Positions 22,522 to 30,618 of a stretch of DNA of 64,000 bases are shown one piece after another. Location: contig CM030931.1 of NCBI GenBank assembly GCA_018136815.1, positions 7,634,812-7,698,811 on the forward strand, written 5' to 3'. The position numbers were made by a program, and so were the translations under genes. The notes under the pieces were generated by a model that made no database searches, had not been told where the DNA came from, and saw nothing but the letters and a program-made list of their open reading frames with translations. The stretch is from Isochrysis galbana (taxonomy: Eukaryota; Haptophyta; Isochrysidales; Isochrysidaceae). Every line of letters begins with the position of its first letter. Position 1 is the stretch's first letter.

Positions 22522-22829
22522 TCAAACAACGTAGAAGTCTAGCTCAGACAGAGCTAAGCACAAGCCCCCGAACACACCCCAACACACACGAGCAACATAG
22601 GGTCGATCGGGAAAAAGTGCCACATGTGAAAAGTACAACAGGCCTGCCCTGAACACGCGTCCGTAACCAGGCCCATGGTAGTGTACCAGGGCCGCACCCC
22701 CGACACCGAAGACAAAGGAATGAGGGGGGGAAGGAGAGGAAGTGGAGGGAGGGGATGAAAAGGGCGATGTCCGCTATGTGGAGGTAGAGACCGAGTAGCG
22801 ATAGGTGTGTAGCCCTGAATCTTCAGATC

Positions 22830-22843
22830 TTTTTTTTTTTTTT
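22830..22843 (+). other. Oligo(T) 3' tail of LINE-I
   Basis: Fourteen T on the sense strand directly before the right target-site duplication. Other copies of this 3' end also finish in T-rich tracts, so the tail is T and not A. Confidence 0.85.
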
Positions 22844-22958
22844 AGAAAGTGTTGCAGTGTGTCGTCGTACTAATGCGCACGGGCGTTCACTCAGCGTGTC
22901 CGTAGTTATGATCAGCCGCCCGTCCGAAATATCGGTCAGAGCGGGGTGATGCGTCGCA

Positions 22959-24131
22959 TCATGCGAGTCTCTCGGCCAAACCGAGAGCTTTCGCTACGAG
23001 GCCGAATTCCTGGCTGAGTTGTAGCCTGCCTTTCTTGTCTTCGAGAAATATGGGGGTGCTGAGTTCCGTCGTTTTTTTGATCTTTGGTTTTCTTCCTTGA
23101 GCGGCCTTATATGTTCGCATGGAGTTGTGGGGATCCGGCAAGGTACTGCCTCGAACTAGGGTGGCAAACCTCGTTAGCGTGGATTCAAGGACTGGTATGT
23201 AGTGGAAATTGTACGCCTCGTAGTCTACTCTATAGAAGTCTTTTATGATGTATTTCCATGCAATTATGTATAGCGCTTTTAGGCTGTCGGGGGTGGTCGT
23301 GCCGGGGTATGCGAAGAGTCTGTCTTTCGCTATCTGTGCACGCGACCTCTTAGGAGGAGGCGTATGCTTTGCAAGGGCGTCTATGGTTTCGAATATCATT
23401 TTCGTCGCGGGGCACCATGCTAGATGACACGATCTTTCTTGGTGGTCGTGGCATAGTCTGCATTTATTTGTCAGGCTGTCTGGGAATCTGTTTCTAGTGC
23501 CGATCCTTCGGTGAGTTATATGCTTGAAGTGTAGGTGCTTATCCGTGTGTTTTAGCAGCGGCATTGTGTAAAGTCGAGCTATATGTTTCCATTCGTCTTT
23601 CGTGATGTTCAGTCTATTCTCCCATGCGGACCTCGCCGCTTGCGGGGCGTGTTTTCGGTTTGTTTTAATCACTTCTTTGGCGATGTCGGAGACGGTGATC
23701 GCGTCAAGAGCGACCCTTCCTTTGCGTATGGCATATTCATCCGCCAGCGGGTACTCCATGAATCTCGGGCCTTTGTACCCGCCCTCCCATTTCGCTGGTG
23801 GGTGGTAGTACTGGGTTTCTTCGGTTTCCACTACTTTCCCGGTGCCGGCTACCTCTCCCAGGTAGTCGGTATCGGTGTGTATCCAGATGTTGTTAAATTT
23901 ACTGATGAATCTTTCGTCTTCTGTGACTCTAACTTCTCTGGGCAGTGGCGTCTCCCCTGATTCTTGAGGCTGGGTGCCGCCGACGTGCGGCTCTTCTCCT
24001 TTAGCGTTTTTGGGGGCTATGTTCTGATACGTGTTGATCTTGTTGTTGGTATTATGACCATAAGGGCCACCCGGTCTCGGGCCGCGCTGCGCGCTGCCGG
24101 CCGTCTCCAGGGTGGGAGAGGCCTCTGCCAT
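22959..24131 (-). CDS. LINE-II C-terminal frame with RT-associated zinc finger
   Basis: 390 aa from a real ATG at 24131. Residues about 205-260 have the layout of the zinc finger that follows LINE reverse transcriptases: KHITHRRIGTRNRFPDSL, then CRLC-x5-RSCHLAWCP (Cys-Cys-His-Cys), then a helix. No reverse-transcriptase core is present upstream. The C-terminal 130 residues are basic and unknown. The frame is uninterrupted over 1.2 kb, so it is either young or still under selection, for example as a trans-acting or RNA-binding factor of a non-autonomous element. Confidence 0.65.
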   Translation of the reverse strand: MAEASPTLETAGSAQRGPRPGGPYGHNTNNKINTYQNIAPKNAKGEEPHVGGTQPQESGETPLPREVRVTEDERFISKFNNIWIHTDTDYLGEVAGTGKVVETEETQYYHPPAKWEGGYKGPRFMEYPLADEYAIRKGRVALDAITVSDIAKEVIKTNRKHAPQAARSAWENRLNITKDEWKHIARLYTMPLLKHTDKHLHFKHITHRRIGTRNRFPDSLTNKCRLCHDHQERSCHLAWCPATKMIFETIDALAKHTPPPKRSRAQIAKDRLFAYPGTTTPDSLKALYIIAWKYIIKDFYRVDYEAYNFHYIPVLESTLTRFATLVRGSTLPDPHNSMRTYKAAQGRKPKIKKTTELSTPIFLEDKKGRLQLSQEFGLVAKALGLAERLA

Positions 24132-24160
24132 AAGGCATGCCTGATGGAGGAGTTTCTCTT

Positions 24161-24409
24161 CTAGTCTGGTGCCGGTGTGTTGCTTGTCACCGCCTGTGGC
24201 CCACCATGGGGTGGGCCAGCATCATGGCTGCTGTTCTTGGTGTGGCCGGGGCCGCACGGTCCGTGCGGCGCGACCGGGGTCACGCTCACTTGCTCGGCCT
24301 CTGCGGGCGGACGCGGCTGCTTTGCCTGCGACAGCTCCATGGGTATTGGGGGGGGCGCGCCCGCGGCGGGGGGCCCGAAGGAGAGGTGGGGAGCGGCGGC
24401 GCGTTCCAT
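24161..24409 (-). CDS. LINE-II first reading frame (short, Pro/Ala-rich)
   Basis: 82 aa from the ATG at 24409 (MERAAAPHLSFGPPAAG). Its beginning resembles the first frame of LINE-I (MERA). It ends about 30 bases before the next frame. No domain recognised. Confidence 0.45.
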   Translation of the reverse strand: MERAAAPHLSFGPPAAGAPPPIPMELSQAKQPRPPAEAEQVSVTPVAPHGPCGPGHTKNSSHDAGPPHGGPQAVTSNTPAPD

Positions 24410-24440
24410 GGCAACCAACTACTACATAAAGTTAGTTCCT

Positions 24441-24797
24441 ACGAGATGTGGGTATGTTAACAAAAACCCAGACCTGAGGTTGCGGCCTCTTAGCTAAATG
24501 AAGCGATGAAGGCCTATTGGGACCTTCACATGATCTTTGGATCGATGGGCTATGTGATATTGACTTAATACATAGTCAAGGAGTAAGATTGGTGGTTGAT
24601 GACTGCCAATTCTTGATGAATAGAATCGCTCACGGTGGAGACCGGGCACGGGCTTGCAAGTCCAGCAAGCTATTGTTGCCAGTCAAAAAAGAAGCCGTCA
24701 AAGGGCAAGCGTACATCGTGCTCGTTGTGTGGCGTAGCACGTCGATGGCACAGCAAGGTCACCTAACGGCTGCCGCATGCGCGAGGGCCCTGAATCA
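24441..24797. other. Short intergenic stretch 3' of DUF445 gene
   Basis: Between the LINE-II 5' end and the DUF445 stop codon. The plus-strand frame at 24517-24924 is antisense to the last DUF445 exon and is not taken as a gene. Confidence 0.5.
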
Positions 24798-27393
24798 CTA
24801 CCCTCCTAGGGCAAACGCTTGGGCAAGCCCAATGAGCAAACCGAGCGCGCCTCCCAAGGCTATAAGCATCCACTCATCCTCCTCGAAGCATCTGTTGGAA
24901 GGCGGACGATGGGCAATTAGATGAGGCACCAACGGTGAAGCAGCAAGAAGCGATGCTTTCCCGAGAGAGAACCCGGTGGAGGTGGCCAGAATAGCCGCAT
25001 GCGATGGTGGCAGACTTGGGTGAGCTCATATAAATGCAAGCACGCTGTGAGTGCACATGTGGATGGTTGACTAGGCGCTTGCACATCTACGAATGCTCCA
25101 GCCTTATGCTTAGCTGAGCCCAAGCAAAGCAGCGACCATGCGTGCACGGTCTCAGACCCAATCCAGCACGGCAGGGCTTGCAGCTCACGAGTGAAGCATT
25201 TTCTCGAATTGGTCAGGCGGAAGGGCCGCAATCCTGTGGTGGCAAGGAGGGGTTGAGGATAAACCATGAAAAGCACCTGGTTGAGATCTTTCGAATACCC
25301 GCGCTACGTGCCCACTCGGGAGTAGACCTGATGTCACCATTGATGCCCATGAGCGCCCTTAAAATGTGCCCGAAACCCAGAATCGCCCTGGATACCGCCT
25401 AGGGCGAGGTCTATGAGAGGCTCTCCCACCTATGTGCCATTAATCTGGTGAGGTCCATGCTCCGTTCAACGAAGTCCGCCGAGGCGTCCAAGATGCGTGG
25501 CACACCCTCCACAACAACATCGGAGGCTGCGGTGCAAGCCTCGTCCCACACGCCGCTTGCGTAGCCGCCTCTTCCCGCCGAGCCTCTGCCCTCTGGCGAC
25601 GAATCGACGCAGCATGTAGAAGTTGCACCCGCAGCAGAGGTCACTCCGTCGCCTCCGAGCAATGATTCGGCCATGGCGCTAGAGGACGCACCAGCAGCGG
25701 GCGGGCCCTCCCGATCGCGACGCGATATGGTACAAGTTGTGGCACGTGCATCCCTGCGAGGCGTGGAAATCTCGCTATTGCGCTCTTCTCGTGAGGGCTG
25801 CGTGGATGGCGCAAGGCCCGCCCGCGCAGTGAAACCTTGCGTGTTGTCTTCTTCCGTGAGCTTTGCACTTCTGAGCACCTTGGCCTTCACCGTATTCCAG
25901 GCGCTGAGCCGAGATCCCGGGGTTCTGTCCGCTCGCATCCGATGCCCAGCAGGAACCACCTCTCCGAGCGTGCATCTCGTGGGCGACCCAGCCTCGAGTA
26001 CCATGTGTGCAGCTTCACTCGGCGTTGATGATGCGGGCAGTGCGCCGCCCGCCCGCTGGGAGGTCTCTGAATCAGACTCGGCCGAAGGTCCGTCGGCCAC
26101 CATCGCCCCGCTAGGTGTAACCCCCAAACTACGCGCCATGATCACGAGCCACCAGTTCCAAGGTATTGCACCTGCAGCGGCCGCAGCCTCGATATCGGCG
26201 CCTGGCGCTGGCACCTCTGTGGCCTCCATCGTGCGCATTCTTATTAGCTCTCGGAGCCTCTTGCCTGCCCGTCCGCGCGACATGATGTGCGTGAGATGCT
26301 GAGGAGTTAGCACGCGATGGGCGATGATCCGCGCGTACACGACTGCGACCTCCCGCTGGCGGCGCAAGAAGAAGCCCTGGAAAATCAGCTTGCCGCCGCA
26401 GAAGCGTATGGGGTGGAGAGGGCGAAAAATGATGAGAAGAGCTAACCAGTTTGTGAGAGCCGATACTACACAACCAAACGCCGGCATGGTGAAGACAGCG
26501 ACGTCACGTTGCGGCCATCTCCACCAGAGGCCCAGCTGGATCAGGCCGAAGAATCCGCCCATCAGCGCACCGCTGTTGCGAATGAAGGCGAGTTCCGGCC
26601 GGCCCATCTCGATCATGGCGTCAACTGCCATTTGCCTATCGTGTGTGAGCACCTCCAAGACAGTCGACCGGATATCGAAAAGCGTTGGATCCAGCTCCGC
26701 CTCGGCGCGCAAGTCTGCCAAAACTCGCGAAACGATCTGAGGTGCCGCGGCACGAGCCGCGTCGAACACTCTTTTTTGCGCGCTGACCGGCATGCGGCGC
26801 CAGACGCGCGGCGCGGCGACTGCAACAGCGGCCTCGACTGCCGCCACCGCGAGCGCGTCAAAGTCCTCGCGCCGCTCAACGACCAGCGCCTCAGCGTCCA
26901 CCCTTCCCACGCACTCCTGCGGCGAAATGAGCGCAGGGATGAGGTTGTCGCACGCCTTCCTCGCAAAGACCAGCGCCTTGAACGGCACAATCCCCTGCCA
27001 GCCGAGCCCAACGTTTGTGTTGGGGATACGTGCACAGCCGACAAAGTCGACCGGAAGAAATGTCATCCAGAGAGCCAGCCATATGTGGCAATAGGTGAAC
27101 AGAATGGACACAAGAGGGATCGACGCCGCCTTCAGCAGCAGCTCCCGCGCCTCCGCGCCTGTCTTCACACCGAGAAGCGGCGCGAGCGATGCGGCAAAGG
27201 CCGTGGCAGACAGAGCAATCCCTCCGCCTAGCGTGAGGCAGAAGAGGAGGAGCCAGCTGGGCGGTCGAGCGAAGAGAGGAGGGAAGTTGATAGGAGGCGA
27301 GCGTGCCTGCGGCGTGTGCGTTGGCAGCAGAGGCTCTGCCGCCACGCGGAGCGGCGTTGGTGTGCGCTTCGACGGGGGCGGCGGGGCCACCAT
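24798..27393 (-). CDS. DUF445 family membrane protein
   Basis: Four exons: 27393-25430, 25387-25277, 25233-25189, 24891-24798, all joined in phase 2; 737 aa. Helices: about 46-72, 88-110 (SILFTYCHIWLALW), 280-300 (GGFFGLIQLGLW), 312-335 (VVSALTNWLALLIIF), and the C-terminal IALGGALGLLIGLAQAFALGG. Family marks: GWQGIVPFKA and LIFQGFFLRRQREVA, the paired GxxP/F motifs of DUF445, and ALTNWLA. DUF445 proteins (bacterial YheB-like, also in algae and plants) have no established function. Odd points: about 270 residues of acidic and Ser-rich low complexity split the family domain between helix 4 and the C-terminal part, and intron 1 (25429-25388) is only 42 bases. That intron is required to reach the conserved C-terminus, which otherwise lies in another frame. 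Confidence 0.85.
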
Positions 27394-27659
27394 CCCTCCG
27401 AGAAGGAAGGAAGGGAGAGGCGGAGAGGGAAGGGGGAGGAGAAATGTAGGGGGGGGGGAGGAGAGAGAGAAAGGGGAAGGAGAGGGAGAAGGGAGAGAGA
27501 GTCATGAGGGGAAGAGGAAGAGAGTAGAAGTAGTAGTATTACTAGAGTAGTTGTTGAAGTAAGAGGGCGGCTGAGAAAATGTGGGTGGGGAGGGGGAGGG
27601 AGTATTTATACCCCTCGCACGGTGATGAAGGCCCCGATATCAGGAAAGTACTCAAATAA

Positions 27660-27860
27660 ATCTGTCCCCCGCTGTGGGGGAAGAACCACCCATCCTCCTG
27701 GCATGCCTTATGGCTGACCAGTAACAGACTGCCCTGCTGACCGACTCTCTCACTCACGGGCTCGCCCCATTCCCATTCGCCTGCCCTGGCCTGTCGAGGC
27801 CAGCCCATTGCTCCAATCCCCCCCCCCCCCCCCCCGGTCGACAGGCAGACAGGTGCAGCG
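27660..27860 (+). repeat. Family B repeat, partial copy
   Basis: GGGGGAAGAACCACCCATCCTCCTGGCATGCC onward matches the 5' third of the complete copy at 37038, up to the GTCGACAGGCAGACAGGTGCAG stretch, with a longer C run in the middle. Both ends of the family are missing. Confidence 0.75.
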
Positions 27861-28228
27861 TGGGGGCGAGAGTGGCATACAAGAAATGCGCCGCGAGGCG
27901 GTCGACTGCGGCGCCCACCGCGTGACAAAGTTGATGGATACATACCTGAAGGGAGGGCCTCGGAGAGCAGGCAAGGAGGACGAAGAAGATGAAGACGGAA
28001 GACGGGGGAGCATGGAAGCCGTGCGCCAAGCGTATGATTACGGATGGTTTGTAACATTGTTGTAACATGCGTAGCAATGGACTCAATTATAGTGTTATGT
28101 TTACACATATTCGAGTAGTATTGTAAACGGGTCACGGCTCAACTATAGTTATGTGTTATGTCCCATATTCGACGGAACGCCACCTTCGCGCCCCTAAAGG
28201 TCGACTTGGACTTGGAGCTGGCTGGGGG

Positions 28229-28449
28229 CTCCTGATCAAGGGGAGCCCAGGGGGAGGAGGGGTTGGTCAGAGCGATGGGCTGGCCACGACAGGCCAAGGC
28301 GGGCGAATCAGGCGAGCTTGTGGGGAGAGGGATGGGTCAGCAGGGCAGTGTGCTCCTGGCAAGCTATCAGGCATGCCAGGAGAGTGGGTGGTTCCTCCTC
28401 CACAGCAGGGGAGCGAGTGGAGAGAATAAGGGGGGTAAGTATAAACTTA
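28229..28449 (-). repeat. Family B repeat, partial copy
   Basis: Read on the minus strand it begins AATTAAGTTTATACTTA, the family's 5' terminus, and runs about 220 bases before truncation. Confidence 0.8.
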
Positions 28450-28700
28450 ATTGTTTTTGCACATGCACAAGTGAAAGCACAGAAGAAATAGCAAATACAC
28501 AAACGACGGCAGTGTCGTCTGATGATGAAAGACTCTTGGATGAGTGCTTGATAATGCACACACTCTCACGCCGGCAAAGCGCAAAAAGAAATCCGTGGCC
28601 ACGATGGTCGATACTGGTGAGCTTGATGGGAGGTGGAAGGGATCAGCCGACGAGGACAAGACTTACAGGAAGACTGACTGGCACAATCGGCAAATCAAGG

Positions 28701-29584
28701 TCAATCACCCTTCTCGCCTTGTCTTGTGCCGCCACTGCCGCGCACGGCCTTCAGCATGCCCGCCGTGAGCTTTTGGAACCAAAAGCAAGAAATGGCCCAT
28801 AACAAGAGCTGCACCGCCGGGGCGAGAACGCGTAGGGCAGCGAGGGCCAATGCCGGACGACCTGGGGCGACCTCCGCTCGGTCAACATCAGCGCTAGCCA
28901 TCACACCTGACTGCACGTCCTTCACATATGCAACCAACCACAACGGGATTCCAATGACTCGGATCATCAAGAAGAGCAGCCACAAGCAGACGCCATTGGC
29001 CATCTCAAAGAGAGAGCCGCGTCCGATTCCTGTGAGCAACCCGAGTTGTAGTATGCACAAATTTGGATTGGTAGCTTCGACCATCCCAGCCCATGCTGCC
29101 CAAAAGTGCATCTCGCCGCAGTGGAGAACAAGGCCGTATGTGATGATGACGACAATGTGGTGCAAGACGAACTCGGCACCCTTGTCGCTCTGTACATACA
29201 TCAAGAGTTCATACATCTGAATTCGGAGTCGCAAAACAAAGAGCAATGGTCAAAGGGGTCGGGTCGTAGATCGCTTAAGCAAAGGCTGTCGCGTACCGAC
29301 TGCCCAATGTGAAGAATCAAAGCAAGCGTCGTCTTCTCATTCGTTCCTCGCCAGCGCGTCACCGCCGAGGCTCCAAGCTCGGGTAGACTCATCACATACA
29401 GGACGGGGAGTGCGGTGCCCAACAGCAACCACGTGATGTTGACGTCGACGTCGAGGCGCTTGGCCGGGGAGAGCTCGGCGTACCAAGGCTGTCTGCGGAG
29501 AGTGCGGTCAACGCACCAGTGGCAGATGCCATGGGCCGTCGCGGCGGCCACCACCATCGGCCCGCTTGGCGGCAGGCAGGGCAT
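28701..29584 (-). CDS. TLC (TRAM-LAG1-CLN8) domain protein
   Basis: Two exons: 29584-29297 and 29216-28701, phase 0; 267 aa, normal for the small TLC proteins. TLC proteins are multi-pass ER or plasma-membrane proteins. Some are ceramide synthases, others shape membrane lipid composition. The signature is in exon 2: MYELLMYV, then FVLHHIVV with paired His (115-116), then HFWAAWAGMVEATNP, with further hydrophobic segments to near residue 250. Exon 1 has hydrophobic stretches at about 10-25 and 50-70. The start is the only in-frame ATG after an upstream stop. The Lys/Asp-rich Lag1p motif of ceramide synthases is not seen, so I call it a generic TLC protein. Confidence 0.82.
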
Positions 29585-30618
29585 TGCGCCGATGAGACGC
29601 AGCGGAGTCCAGCGCGCGTACAAGACTCTGCCCGAGCGCCGCGGTGCCTGTGAGCCGCCCGGCAGGCCTCCCTCGCACACCTCTCGCGGCCGGGGGCGCT
29701 TCTCGCGCTGCCGACGGACGACGAGTGGCTCCACCACGCAAGAGGGAAGAAGGAAGCCTCGTTATCTCATTATTGTACTCCCTTTATGCACTACTCTAGA
29801 GTAGCGTTTTTTCCAGCTTTACTCTACTTAATTTCTCTATCTACTCTAGAAGTAGTAGATGGGTAATAATAGGTAGATAGAGTAGGATTCAGGGCGCTTC
29901 GCGGGTGGGCTCAGAGTGCGGCAGCAGAGTGCGGCCGCCCCACCTAGCTTCTCCACGCCTACCGCCTACCCAGTCAACTGCCTATGCGGAGGGGGGAAAA
30001 TTGGTGTTGAATGCACCATGTTTCTATGGTCTATGGCCTCTAATAGATGATAGATGATAGAGTCCATGGTCTGTGGTCTAGGCCGCGGCGACGCCAGCAC
30101 CGTACACCGTACGTTGACGCCGACGCCGAAGCGTGTGCATTCCGCACTCCGCACTTCTGGATACCCCTTCCCTCCCTCTTCCTTCACTCACAACCCTCCT
30201 TTCGCCACAGAAGAAAGAAGAGAGAAGAGAGAGAGGCCTCTCGCTCGGTGACTGCCTCCCCCCCCCCCCCCCCCCCCCGGCTTTGGATGTCCCCGATGTT
30301 CGTATCCGGACCCAGATCGCTCGAGACACCATTACTCTAACATATACTAGAGTAGAGGAAGGCATTCTCACCTACCCGGATAGAAGAGGGAGAATCGTAA
30401 GTAGTGTGAATGAATACTATGATGCCGCTCTAATCTTGGCGATGCTTCGAAGTTCCCGTTCAGTTTCACAAGAAAGGAGAGAGAGAGAATCGAGAAAAAA
30501 GAGAGGAGATAGAGGAGACTCCCCACCGTCGTCGCCAGCGGGAGGAAGGCTCGCCCTCTCAGTTTCCCCTATCCCTCGACTCCCTCAGTCTCTGCTCCCT
30601 GGGCTTCCTGGTCGCCGA
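29585..30618. other. Divergent intergenic region, TLC gene / dehydratase
   Basis: This contains CTCTAGAAGTAG-type short A/T repeats (29790-29890), ATAGATGATAGATGATAG (30043-30060), a C run of about 20 at 30257-30279 and purine-rich GAGA tracts before the dehydratase start. The promoters of both flanking genes must lie here. No gene seen. Confidence 0.5.

Larger units (their letters stand above)
19899..22843 (+). mobile_element. LINE-I: non-LTR retrotransposon with endonuclease but no reverse transcriptase
   Basis: A 2.9-kb insertion is bounded by a 15-16 bp target-site duplication, TAGAAAGTGTTGCAGT, at 19883-19898 and 22843-22858. The 5' end carries a perfect palindrome CTATCGTT-AA-AACGATAG (19903-19920) four bases upstream of the first ATG. 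Two overlapping frames follow, then a 3' UTR (about 22525-22829) whose end GTGTAGCCCTGAATCTTCAGAT recurs at 35240, 53690, 61890 and 38100. The sense strand ends in 14 T. Reverse transcriptase is absent, so this copy must have moved by using another element's enzyme, or lost it afterwards. Confidence 0.85.
19657..24440 (-). mobile_element. LINE-II: internally deleted non-LTR retrotransposon, split by LINE-I
   Basis: On the minus strand the element starts near 24440, opens with an ATG frame at 24409, holds a zinc-finger C-terminal frame (24131-22959), and continues after the inserted LINE-I at 19898-19657. Its 3' end (GAGGCGAGAATATTAAAAGG then T-run) recurs at 40795-41030, 62245-62400 and 38280-38345. 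Without the insertion it is about 1.8 kb, so the endonuclease and reverse transcriptase of a full element are missing. The 5' border is estimated from the similarity of its first codons (ATGGAACGCGCC) to those of LINE-I. I found no clear target-site duplication for it. Confidence 0.65.
27394..28700. other. Intergenic between DUF445 and TLC genes, repeat-filled
   Basis: A purine-rich leader (27416-27530) precedes the DUF445 start on its strand. Two partial family B copies in opposite orientation (27660-27860 and 28229-28449) follow. The remainder, 28450-28700, shows no gene. Confidence 0.55.

Noticed and set aside
19899-24131. LINE-I and LINE-II as one element inverted by twin priming
   Set aside because: The plus-strand part has its own 3' UTR, T tail and flanking target duplication, and the minus-strand part resumes on its far side. 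Nested insertion explains all borders.
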